A program made the translations under genes and the position numbers. Under the pieces are notes generated by a model that did not search any database, was not told where the DNA came from, and saw nothing but the letters and a program-made list of their open reading frames with translations. Positions 1 to 5,080 of a DNA stretch of 8,674 nt are shown one piece after another (position 1 is the stretch's first letter; every line of letters begins with the position of its first letter). Source of the stretch: CAYSWF01 sp964562905 (lineage in GTDB: Bacteria; Patescibacteriota; Andersenbacteria; UBA10190); assembly GCA_964562905.1 (NCBI GenBank), contig CAZLVG010000037.1:1-8674 (forward strand). The letters are read 5' to 3'.

Positions 1-2
1 TG

Positions 3-104
3 ATTGAGCGCTGCCGGTACTTTACGCGGTACCGTTCAAAACTCAAGCAGTGTGTCGGGCATCGGTGGGTGATTGAGGCGGAGACAAGAGTTAGAAGGGA
101 TTAG
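3..104 (+). CDS. possible C-terminal tail of an unidentified gene
   Basis: An open frame enters from the left edge and runs 33 codons to a TAG at 102-104. It is rich in Arg, Lys and aromatic residues (it includes FTRYRSKLKQ and GHRWVIEAE), which would suit a nucleic-acid-binding protein or transposase tail, but I cannot assign a family. The first 60 bases are 55% GC, clearly above the next two genes, so this piece matches the right-hand part of the window rather than the AT-rich block. A 6-bp inverted repeat (CGGTAC 15-20, GTACCG 29-34) lies inside it. On the minus strand another open frame also runs off the edge, so even the strand is uncertain. Confidence 0.2.
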   Translation: MERCRYFTRYRSKLKQCVGHRWVIEAETRVRRD

Positions 105-110
105 GTGGAG
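104..110 (+). promoter_or_regulatory. Shine-Dalgarno-like site of the XRE gene
   Basis: GGTGGAG ends 11 nt before the ATG at 122. It is the only convincing Shine-Dalgarno-like site I found before a gene in this window, and it sets the small regulator apart from its neighbours. The spacing is somewhat long. Confidence 0.5.
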
Positions 111-121
111 TTGGTATTAGT

Positions 122-319
122 ATGTCAAACGTTACCAAAAATTTAAGGAAACTACGGGAAGCCAAAGGGCTTTCCCAAGAAAAATTGGCGAGATTGGCCG
201 ATGTCGCCAACAATACAATTATTAAAATTGAAGCTGGTAAAAACCAGAATCCAACGCTTGATACTCTCAAGAAAATTGCCAAAGCTCTTGAGGTAGGTGT
301 TGATGATTTAATAAAATAA
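122..319 (+). CDS. small XRE-family helix-turn-helix regulator
   Basis: This 65-residue protein is almost exactly one HTH_3/XRE (Cro/CI-like) DNA-binding domain. A basic first helix (residues 4-14) precedes the helix-turn-helix GLSQEKLARLADVANNTI (16-33), then a conserved KIEAGK turn (35-40) and two closing helices (NPTLDTLKKIAKALEV, 43-58; DDLI, 61-64). It has no sensor or dimerisation extension. Single-domain proteins of this kind usually act as dimeric repressors of their own operon or of a neighbouring gene or toxin. Here the next gene, 15 nt downstream, encodes a secreted membrane protein rather than a toxin. Codon use is AT-rich, like that gene and unlike the right-hand genes. The start is set by the first ATG behind the GGTGGAG site. 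The family call is firm; the target is unknown. Confidence 0.9.
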   Translation: MSNVTKNLRKLREAKGLSQEKLARLADVANNTIIKIEAGKNQNPTLDTLKKIAKALEVGVDDLIK

Positions 320-328
320 TCGTAAAAT
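300..328 (+). promoter_or_regulatory. predicted sigma70-type promoter for the DUF2330-like gene
   Basis: TTGATG (300-305, 4/6 to TTGACA) is followed after exactly 17 bp by TAAAAT (323-328, 5/6 to TATAAT). The boxes lie in and just after the 3' end of the XRE gene. The -10 ends 6 nt before the ATG at 335, so transcription would begin at or next to the start codon and give a leaderless mRNA. This agrees with the absence of any Shine-Dalgarno site there. Confidence 0.5.
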
Positions 329-334
329 AAAATT

Positions 335-1942
335 ATGAAAAAACTATCCACTCTCATCACATTATCGTTAATTGTATTTTTAGCGGTATTTTCTTTTATC
401 CCCAAATCAGTATTAGCAGACGGTATGATGATTAGACCCGACCCTTATTCAGACCGCTGGGATTATTCAAACGAAAGTAATCAACAGGCATTTATCAACT
501 ATGATAATGGCCTGCAAAAAATGATTATTAGCGTTGGACTTGAAAGTGAAAATAGCAATGGCGTTGTTTGGCTTTTCCCCGTTCCTTCCGACCCGAACAA
601 AGTGGCGATTGATATTGTAAAGAATTTGCCTCGGTTAAGTGGTGAAGAAATTTCAAAGAAAGCAAAATCAAATTTGGACGATACGACAGAATTTTTACAG
701 ATGACCCAAATTTATACGATTCCTTTTGTATTTCCTTCCCGAACATTAGGCACAGCTAGAACTGAAGGATTTGATACTCTTGGCGTACCAAAGGGTATTG
801 GCAGAGGCGTTGAGCCAGACGTTGTAGTTTACGAACATCTAGAGAAAGAGGGGATAACTTCGGAAATTATCACCGCCAAAACCGCAACTGGTCTTTACGA
901 TTATCTGAATAATAAGGGGTTAAAAATTGAGAGCGGTTCAATTCCGGTCTTAGATAATTATATTGGCAAAGAATATTCTTTTGTTGCTTCTTGGATAAGC
1001 TCTTCTGAAAATGTTGTTTCTAAGCAAAGAGGTGTGTTTGTAACATTCCCAACAAAAGATATTTATTATCCAATGCTACCGACAAGCGTTTACGGAAGCG
1101 AAATCGTTCCGACAACAATTAGAGTAATCGGCCATGTTTCGCCGAATATATTTCAAGATATAAAAAGCTACACAAAAACAGAATATTATATTGATAGCTA
1201 CGCCAGGTTTACCGATGATTTGAAAAATTTTTACAGCGGACAAACTCAAAATGTCAAATACACTAAAATAGAAATAAATGCTCCCTCAAAATTTTTGACT
1301 GATGATTTGTGGATTAGCAATTCTGCACCTATAAAAACTTACTACTCAACATTTTTTGCTAAACACCTTGTAATTGGTGCGATACTTTTACTAATTATAA
1401 GTTCGTTGATAACCGGGGTTCTGGTGGGTTGGATTATTTTTAAGGCATTAAGAAAAAACATATTTAAGCTGGGACTCGTTGGACTATCCAACTGTTTATC
1501 AATTTTTGGTTTGTTGATAGCAACTGTACTTGTCAGTACGAGAGAAAAAGATGAAGGCATTGAACCAGTGCTTACTGAAATAAAGCAAAAGGGTTATGTT
1601 TGGAAAAGAAGGCTCGCGACTATTCTATTATTGGCTGACTCGCCATTTTTGCTAATTTCTCTTTTTGTCATTCCTAGTTTAATCTTTGGTCCAGGTTATT
1701 TCTACGCAACAGAACAGCTTACATTAGTATTAGTTTCAGCCGCAGTATTGGTATTTTCTCTAATAATCAGAAGAATAAAACCGGAAGATAGAAATTTGTT
1801 TGAACAGCTTAAATTAAACAATTATTCATCGTGGTCATTTCAGCCAAAAGATAGGGCGAAAATTATATTTGTTCCTCTGTTTTCAATTTCATTTCTGGTA
1901 ATTTGTTGGTTGTTAGTTAAATTGGTTGGACTCACAGTTTAG
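335..1942 (+). CDS. secreted/multi-TM protein with DUF2330-like ectodomain
   Basis: This 535-residue envelope protein has no known activity. It has a signal peptide (residues 1-28, with cleavage likely after VLA) and then a mature start DGMMIRPDP. The ectodomain to about 340 resembles DUF2330: QAFINYDNGLQKMIISVGLE (51-70), VVWLFPVPSDP (77-87), a central block around GLYDYLNNKGLKI and YIGKEYSFVASWIS (186-222), and GVFVTFPTKDIYYPM (233-247). The C-terminal third holds five predicted membrane segments at about 344-369, 378-400, 428-451, 461-479 and 508-532. The ectodomain is therefore exported and held by a polytopic anchor. The DUF2330 call rests on my recognition of the DG start, the W-x-x-PVP pattern and the overall order, without a profile search. 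The gene lies 15 nt behind the XRE gene but has its own promoter-like sequence. The start at 335 is the only one that gives a clean signal peptide. AT-rich codon use suggests an origin different from the right-hand genes. Confidence 0.85.
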   Translation: MKKLSTLITLSLIVFLAVFSFIPKSVLADGMMIRPDPYSDRWDYSNESNQQAFINYDNGLQKMIISVGLESENSNGVVWLFPVPSDPNKVAIDIVKNLPRLSGEEISKKAKSNLDDTTEFLQMTQIYTIPFVFPSRTLGTARTEGFDTLGVPKGIGRGVEPDVVVYEHLEKEGITSEIITAKTATGLYDYLNNKGLKIESGSIPVLDNYIGKEYSFVASWISSSENVVSKQRGVFVTFPTKDIYYPMLPTSVYGSEIVPTTIRVIGHVSPNIFQDIKSYTKTEYYIDSYARFTDDLKNFYSGQTQNVKYTKIEINAPSKFLTDDLWISNSAPIKTYYSTFFAKHLVIGAILLLIISSLITGVLVGWIIFKALRKNIFKLGLVGLSNCLSIFGLLIATVLVSTREKDEGIEPVLTEIKQKGYVWKRRLATILLLADSPFLLISLFVIPSLIFGPGYFYATEQLTLVLVSAAVLVFSLIIRRIKPEDRNLFEQLKLNNYSSWSFQPKDRAKIIFVPLFSISFLVICWLLVKLVGLTV

Positions 1943-1958
1943 AAATTTTAGGCGGCGC

Positions 1959-1973
1959 GCCAACTTCGTTGGC
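1959..1973 (+). repeat. perfect short hairpin after the DUF2330-like gene
   Basis: GCCAAC (1959-1964) and GTTGGC (1968-1973) form a 6-bp stem with a TTC loop, 17 nt after the stop codon. There is no downstream T-run, so if it acts on the mRNA it is more likely a stabilising 3'-end hairpin than a classical terminator. Confidence 0.4.
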
Positions 1974-1999
1974 ACGAAATTCGGCGGCGGCGAAAGCGA

Positions 2000-2052
2000 G
2001 GGCGGGGCGAGAATTCCCTTCCCCTAAAACCCCTTTCCTTCCCGCCCCGCCC
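2000..2052. repeat. 10-bp GC-only inverted repeat
   Basis: GGGCGGGGCG (2000-2009) and CGCCCCGCCC (2043-2052) are perfect reverse complements with a 33-base pyrimidine-rich loop. They are nested inside the outer 8-bp arms at 1974-1981/2089-2096, so the whole stretch can fold as one long imperfect palindrome. Confidence 0.55.
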
Positions 2053-2150
2053 GAGCGTCGGTTTTGTGCCGAGCGAAGCGAGGCGACCAATTTCGTTCAA
2101 AATAGGTTCGGATTTGGTAGTATAAATGCTCAGTGCTGACAATCGGCAGC

Positions 2151-2171
2151 CTGTAATTCGTAACTTGTGAT
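2151..2171 (+). repeat. degenerate heptamer repeat block (TCGTAAY type)
   Basis: Three consecutive heptads, CTGTAAT, TCGTAAC and the diverged TTGTGAT, match the reverse complement of the RTTACNR unit seen at 2797-2852. In plus-strand sense they lie downstream of the DUF2330-like gene, about 210 nt from its stop. Confidence 0.4.
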
Positions 2172-2211
2172 GGCGGGTAGGTGATAATAGTGGTTAGCCC
2201 GGCCAAAGGCG

Positions 2212-2220
2212 TGATATAAT
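2212..2220 (+). promoter_or_regulatory. extended -10 promoter of the DoxX gene
   Basis: TGATATAAT is a perfect extended -10 (TGn plus TATAAT, the hexamer at 2215-2220). No good -35 lies 16-18 bp upstream, as is usual for extended -10 promoters. The hexamer ends 6 nt before the ATG at 2227, so the predicted transcript starts at the start codon itself (leaderless). No Shine-Dalgarno site is present. Confidence 0.65.
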
Positions 2221-2226
2221 TTTTCT

Positions 2227-2640
2227 ATGAGATACGGCAGATACGGCTGGCCGCATTTTTTTCTGCGCTGGGGACTGGGACTGACTTTTCTGTGGATAGG
2301 AGTGGACATCCTGCGCCACCCCAGCCTGTGGATCGGCTACGTGCCTGAAAATCTCCTGTTCAGTTTGCCGCGGGAGACAGTCCTGCGAGCCAACGGACTT
2401 TTCGACGTGTTGGTGGGACTGGCGCTTATCGCCCAGTTCCTGCCCAAACTGGCCGCTCTGCTAGCCACAGTTCATCTGGCCGGCATTGTGGCCACCAGCG
2501 GCATAGGCGCCGTATTGATACGGGACGTAGGGCTGCTTGGCGCCGCCCTGGCACTTTTACTTTGGCCGGCACATTACCATCGCAAAAAGGGCTGGAAGAG
2601 CAAACTGCCGTTTATAAACAAGAAAAGCGGGGATGAATAA
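2227..2640 (+). CDS. DoxX-like small integral membrane protein
   Basis: This 137-residue protein has four predicted membrane segments at about residues 10-29, 52-72, 75-91 and 101-117, followed by a basic cytoplasmic tail (HYHRKKGWKSK). The pattern matches the DoxX/DoxD-like superfamily: R-W-G-L-G-x-x-F-L-W-I-G-V in the first helix, P-S-L-W-I-G-Y-V-P after it, NGLFDVLVGLALI in the second and an Arg-Asp (IRDVGLLGAALAL) before the last. DoxX proteins have been linked to thiosulfate:quinone oxidoreductase or redox/disulfide stress, but the biochemical role of short stand-alone members is not settled. The gene stands alone, converges on the LysM-M23 gene and has its own promoter. The start at 2227 is fixed by the position of the -10 box. 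GC content is like the right-hand genes. Confidence 0.88.
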   Translation: MRYGRYGWPHFFLRWGLGLTFLWIGVDILRHPSLWIGYVPENLLFSLPRETVLRANGLFDVLVGLALIAQFLPKLAALLATVHLAGIVATSGIGAVLIRDVGLLGAALALLLWPAHYHRKKGWKSKLPFINKKSGDE

Positions 2641-2641
2641 A

Positions 2642-2655
2642 AAGTAATTCGTAAT
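2642..2655 (+). repeat. heptamer repeats directly after the DoxX stop codon
   Basis: AAGTAAT and TCGTAAT (reverse complements ATTACTT and ATTACGA) begin 2 nt after the TAA at 2638-2640. They match the unit of the longer array at 2797-2852 but lie on the opposite strand. Relative to the gene each follows, the orientation is therefore the same. Confidence 0.45.
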
Positions 2656-2664
2656 TCGGCTCGT

Positions 2665-2746
2665 AAAAACTTCCTCAATTTTCCCCTCCCTTGATACGGG
2701 GGGAGCAAATAAGAAAAACTTCCTTAATTAACTTTCCCTCCCTTGA
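2665..2746. repeat. imperfect direct repeat, two copies of about 30 nt, with a hairpin
   Basis: The copies at 2665-2694 and 2714-2746 share the order AAAAACTTCCT, AATT, then TTCCC-TCCCTTGA, and the second has three extra bases in the middle. The first copy is followed by a G-run that can pair with its C-rich end (CTCCC 2686-2690 with GGGAG 2701-2705). The stem has no T-run on either strand, so it is not a clear terminator. It looks like a decayed dispersed palindromic repeat between two convergent genes. Confidence 0.5.
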
Positions 2747-2796
2747 CGAGAATAAATGCGACCAGTGGTTTGGTAATCAACCCGCTCGTCGTCGTA

Positions 2797-2852
2797 GTTA
2801 CCAGTTACCAGTTACGAGTTACAAATTACGAGTTACGGATTACGGATTACGA
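2797..2852 (-). repeat. eight-unit heptamer tandem array RTTACNR
   Basis: Eight unbroken heptads read GTTACCA, GTTACCA, GTTACGA, GTTACAA, ATTACGA, GTTACGG, ATTACGG and ATTACGA. Positions 2-5 (TTAC) never vary; positions 1, 6 and 7 do. The array ends 2 nt from the stop codon of the LysM-M23 gene (2855-2857). On that gene's mRNA it would be transcribed as repeated YNGTAAY units right after the stop. Short tandem heptamers are known from cyanobacterial STRRs. I recall similar units in some candidate-phylum genomes but cannot verify that here. Confidence 0.9.
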
Positions 2853-2854
2853 AT

Positions 2855-3982
2855 CTAGTACATCGACAAAGGATTGATCGGCCGGCCGTTCCGGCGTACT
2901 TCAAAGTGCAAGTGAGGGCCGGTGGAGCGGCCGGTGGAGCCCATCTGGCCGACAGCGGCACCTTGGCCCACGGACTGGCCCTGGCTTACGTATGTTTTGT
3001 TGAGATGGGCGTAGTAGGTAACCAAGCCGCCGCCGTGGTTAACGATAACCAGCTTGCCGTAGCCGCCCAGCCAGCCGGCAAACTCCACCTTGCCGGTGGA
3101 GACGGCATAGACAGGCGGATAGGAACGACTGTCTATATCAATACCGGTATGGCCCCAACGAAAGTACTGCGATATGTGACGAGTGGTGGTGGGCCAGATA
3201 AAACCACTGTTCCGGGTCGGCGCCGGCGGAGGTATGTCTGCCTCCGCTATAGCCGTACCACGGCGAGCCACAGCGGGCACCGCGCGGGTACGGGGCTGTA
3301 TGTAGCCGTCGGGGATAATCAGTTTCTGGCCTATGCCCAACCCGGCGTCCTGGCCCAGGTTGTTGTACGCAATAATTTCGCCAGCCTCCGCGTCATATTT
3401 ATTAGCTAACGCCAATACAGTCTCTCCGCGGCCCACCGTATGCAGCACGCCGGTAGTGGGTAAAATAGTAAGATGATCTCCCACCCTTATAACGTCGCCG
3501 CCGGAGAGACCATTGGCCCATAAAACGGTATTGGTGCTGACATTAAACCGTGCCGCTATACTGGCTACCGTGTCGCCTTCCTGAACGGTATAAATTTTTG
3601 CTTTGCGGGAGGGAGGTTGCTTTTCACTTCCTGGTTCCGGAGCCAGCGGATTTAGGGGAGCCACCACAGCGTTGCCCCCCAAAACATTAGCAAAAGCAAC
3701 CTCGGAATCGTCAAAGGTAATCAACTCAACGCTGGGATCGGCGTCCAGGGCAGACAGGCGAGCGCCGCCTATACCCGGCGTGTCAGTGCCGGCGTAGGCG
3801 GCCGGATCCAAAGGGCCTTCGGCTAGCTTCTCACCAGCGATAATGCTGTATAGCAAAGAATTACGGTCAGTAACCGCGGCCTGCCGTCCTTGCCAGGCCA
3901 CCCCCGCCATCAGCGAGAAAAAGGCGGCGTGAAGAATGTATTTTTTAAAAAGCGGAACGTTATCGTCGTCCTGCATTTGCAT
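2855..3982 (-). CDS. membrane-anchored LysM-M23 murein endopeptidase
   Basis: This 375-residue cell-wall hydrolase is predicted to bind peptidoglycan and cut its cross-bridges. The N-terminus has a short cytoplasmic part and one hydrophobic segment (about 13-30) that serves as signal anchor. An acidic, proline-rich linker (about 50-127) follows, then two LysM domains at about 129-174 (YTVQEGDTVASIAARFNVS) and 179-224 (HTVGRGETVLALANKY). A Pro/Arg linker leads to the peptidase M23 domain (about 262-373). All zinc and catalytic residues are visible: HTGIDID (H278, D282), the histidine of YYAHL (H326) and HLHF (H357, H359). An intact set argues for an active enzyme rather than a degenerate activator of the EnvC/NlpD type. 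Two in-frame ATGs, at 3982 and 3976, could both start it. Neither has a Shine-Dalgarno site. The gene is divergent from rsmA and convergent with the DoxX gene. Confidence 0.95.
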   Translation of the reverse strand: MQMQDDDNVPLFKKYILHAAFFSLMAGVAWQGRQAAVTDRNSLLYSIIAGEKLAEGPLDPAAYAGTDTPGIGGARLSALDADPSVELITFDDSEVAFANVLGGNAVVAPLNPLAPEPGSEKQPPSRKAKIYTVQEGDTVASIAARFNVSTNTVLWANGLSGGDVIRVGDHLTILPTTGVLHTVGRGETVLALANKYDAEAGEIIAYNNLGQDAGLGIGQKLIIPDGYIQPRTRAVPAVARRGTAIAEADIPPPAPTRNSGFIWPTTTRHISQYFRWGHTGIDIDSRSYPPVYAVSTGKVEFAGWLGGYGKLVIVNHGGGLVTYYAHLNKTYVSQGQSVGQGAAVGQMGSTGRSTGPHLHFEVRRNGRPINPLSMY

Positions 3983-4068
3983 TTTAATTCAAGGGGCAAT
4001 TTTGTATGCGGTGTTTGTTTCCCCTTGGCGTCCCCCGGCCAATACAAAACGCCGGATGGAAGGGTTAA
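3983..4068 (-). promoter_or_regulatory. predicted structured 5' leader of the LysM-M23 mRNA (possible kissing loops)
   Basis: From the TACAAT box the start of transcription should lie near 4068, giving a leader of about 86 nt. On the minus strand it holds two hairpins. The first has stem CCGGC/GCCGG (4051-4055/4035-4039) with an 11-nt loop. The second has stem CAAGGGG/CCCCTTG (4021-4027/3990-3996) with a 24-nt loop. The loop of the first contains TTTTGTAT (4042-4049 on the minus strand) and the loop of the second contains ATACAAAA (4000-4007), which are perfect complements. The second hairpin ends 7 nt before the ATG at 3982. It matches no riboswitch class I recognise. The 8-bp complement could instead be a DNA dyad bound by a protein, or chance. 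Confidence 0.4.
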
Positions 4069-4074
4069 GCTGAC

Positions 4075-4102
4075 ATTGTAAACAGGCTCTCTTCAGGGTC
4101 AA
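4075..4102 (-). promoter_or_regulatory. predicted sigma70-type promoter of the LysM-M23 gene
   Basis: On the minus strand TTGACC (4102-4097, 5/6) is separated by 16 bp from TACAAT (4080-4075, 5/6). It is among the best-scoring box pairs I found by eye and points toward the peptidase gene. Its -35 lies within the 12-bp palindrome at 4098-4109. Confidence 0.55.
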
Positions 4103-4109
4103 TATTGAC
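4098..4109. promoter_or_regulatory. 12-bp palindrome carrying divergent -35 boxes
   Basis: GTCAATATTGAC is a perfect palindrome. Read leftward it supplies the TTGACC of the peptidase promoter; read rightward it supplies a consensus TTGACA (4105-4110) facing rsmA. A factor bound here would cover both -35 boxes, so it is a candidate operator for joint control. The rightward -10 at the matching distance is poor (TCTTGT, 4128-4133), so the rsmA side is less certain. Confidence 0.4.
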
Positions 4110-4140
4110 ATGGCCGCCTTATTACTTTCTTGTTAAAGTA

Positions 4141-4183
4141 AAGTGCTGAACACTTGCCGCCGGAGGGCTCCGCGGGCTATTTT
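4141..4183 (+). promoter_or_regulatory. hairpins and weak promoter upstream of rsmA
   Basis: AAGTG/CACTT (4141-4145/4151-4155) forms a small stem-loop. It is followed by an imperfect GC-rich hairpin at 4156-4177, whose core is CGGAG (4161-4165) and CTCCG (4168-4172). TTGCCG (4154-4159) and TATTTT (4178-4183), 18 bp apart, could be an alternative rsmA promoter. The GC hairpin followed by TATTTTG also resembles a weak terminator or attenuator, but no plus-strand gene lies immediately upstream for it to end. No preferred interpretation. Confidence 0.25.
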
Positions 4184-4210
4184 GTCAATAACCAATAACA
4201 CTATGACGCT

Positions 4211-5080
4211 GTGGAAAACCTGGCTGACAAAACCGTTCTTAAGCACTACTTAAACCGCGCGGGAGTAAGTCCCCGGACTTCAGCCGGCCAGCATTTTCTT
4301 GTCTGCCAAGAGGTGCTGGAAGCAACTTTAACGGCACTGCCGGAGAAACCGCCACGCGTGACGGAGCTGGGAGCCGGAGCCGGCACGCTCACCCAAGCGC
4401 TGTTAGCCAGCGGCTACCACGTAAAAGCTATAGAAAAAGACATGGCGCTGTGCGATTTAATGACAAAAGCGGCGCCGCGTAAATTTAAAAATCGCCTTCA
4501 GGCACTTGGAGAAGACTTGCGCCGCGCGGACTGGACCTGGCGGAAGCCTTACTTGCTAGTTGGCAATATTCCCTACCACTTGTCCGGTTTTATTGTCAGA
4601 AAACTAACGCTGTTTGACTCCACGCCGGAAACGACTGCCCCAGCGACGGACCGCGGACCAGAGCTGGCTATTTTGTTAGTTCAAAAAGAAGTGGGGCAGC
4701 GGCTGACGGCCGCCCCGGGCCGTCTTTCTTTGATCGGCACAGCTGTGCAGCTATGGGGTAGCGCCGAAAAACTGTTGAACGTGCCGGCCGAGTGTTTCTG
4801 GCCGCCACCGCAAGTGGACTCGCAGCTGATCCTGTTGTACCCGTCCCAACCGCCACTGGCACCCCGAAAACAAAGAGAGCTGACCTTGAGCGTCGCCAAA
4901 AAATATTTTCAACAAAAAAGGAAACAGATGGGAAGGTCCACCCGCGATATGCTTAACGTGCCGGCGGGGCAGGCAGCGGACCTGCTGGAAAAGGCGGGTA
5001 TAGATGCCGCTATGAGGCCCCAGGAAGTAAGCGCTAAGGCGTGGCTTGCTCTGGCCAGCGTGGTATACTCTCAATATTGA
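4211..5080 (+). CDS. rsmA: 16S rRNA adenine dimethyltransferase RsmA (KsgA)
   Basis: This 289-residue cytoplasmic enzyme makes m6,2A at the two adjacent adenines of 16S rRNA helix 45 (A1518/A1519 in E. coli) using four SAM, late in 30S assembly. The family signature is complete: AGQHFL (25-30, usually GQNFL), SAM motif ELGAGAGTLTQAL (52-64), acidic post-II IEKD (74-77), GEDL (100-103), catalytic GNIPYHLS (118-125), LLVQKEVGQRL (155-165), VPAECFWPPPQVDSQLI (191-207) and the C-terminal KKYFQQKRKQM (230-240). Between the NIPY and QKEV motifs it has about 11 residues more than E. coli KsgA, a Thr/Pro-rich loop at 136-150. The start is the GTG at 4211, because a TAA lies in frame at 4196-4198 and no ATG lies between. 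No Shine-Dalgarno site is visible. The TGA stop overlaps the next start (TGATG). Confidence 0.96.
   Translation: MENLADKTVLKHYLNRAGVSPRTSAGQHFLVCQEVLEATLTALPEKPPRVTELGAGAGTLTQALLASGYHVKAIEKDMALCDLMTKAAPRKFKNRLQALGEDLRRADWTWRKPYLLVGNIPYHLSGFIVRKLTLFDSTPETTAPATDRGPELAILLVQKEVGQRLTAAPGRLSLIGTAVQLWGSAEKLLNVPAECFWPPPQVDSQLILLYPSQPPLAPRKQRELTLSVAKKYFQQKRKQMGRSTRDMLNVPAGQAADLLEKAGIDAAMRPQEVSAKAWLALASVVYSQY
5061..5069 (+). promoter_or_regulatory. extended -10 promoter inside the rsmA end
   Basis: TGGTATACT (TGn plus TATACT, 5/6, the hexamer at 5064-5069) lies within the last rsmA codons. It ends 10 nt before the ATG at 5080, so transcription would start 3-4 nt ahead of the start codon. The Tsp3 gene could thus be read both from rsmA and from its own near-leaderless transcript. 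The box also supports ATG 5080 over the in-frame GTG at 5041. Confidence 0.55.

Larger units (their letters stand above)
1943..2226. other. GC-rich structured intergenic region at the composition boundary
   Basis: These 284 bases separate the AT-rich genes from the GC-rich ones and show no convincing gene. The first 150 bases are very GC-rich and full of inverted repeats: a hairpin at 1959-1973, the 8-bp palindrome GGCGCGCC at 1954-1961, arms at 2000-2009/2043-2052, and outer arms ACGAAATT (1974-1981) and AATTTCGT (2089-2096). The sequence GCCGAGCGAAGCGAGGC follows at 2069-2085. From about 2100 it returns to average composition, then holds a short heptamer block (2151-2171) and the promoter of the DoxX gene. 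No hairpin is followed by a T-run, so I cannot call an intrinsic terminator. Confidence 0.6.

Noticed and set aside
1954..1961. GGCGCGCC (and GAATTC at 2010-2015) as cloning-vector junctions
   Set aside because: No vector-like sequence follows, and such sites arise easily in this GC-rich inverted-repeat block.
1948..2206. Minus-strand open frames in the GC-rich spacer
   Set aside because: They translate the inverted repeats into Arg/Gly-rich strings, have no ribosome site and cover the DoxX promoter-side repeats.
2686..2705. CTCCC/GGGAG hairpin as a bidirectional terminator for the DoxX and M23 genes
   Set aside because: Five-base stem with a 10-base loop and no T-run on either strand.
2797..2852. 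Heptamer array as a CRISPR array
   Set aside because: Units are 7 bp with no spacers, far below CRISPR repeat size.
2906..3409. Plus-strand 167-codon open frame opposite the LysM-M23 gene
   Set aside because: It lies wholly antisense to a gene with intact LysM and M23 motifs, and its Ala/Gly/Val-rich translation has no domain logic.
5041..5079. GTG start giving a 13-residue longer Tsp3 protein
   Set aside because: It would overlap rsmA by 40 bases, put polar residues before the membrane anchor and place the -10 box inside the gene. ATG 5080 fits better.
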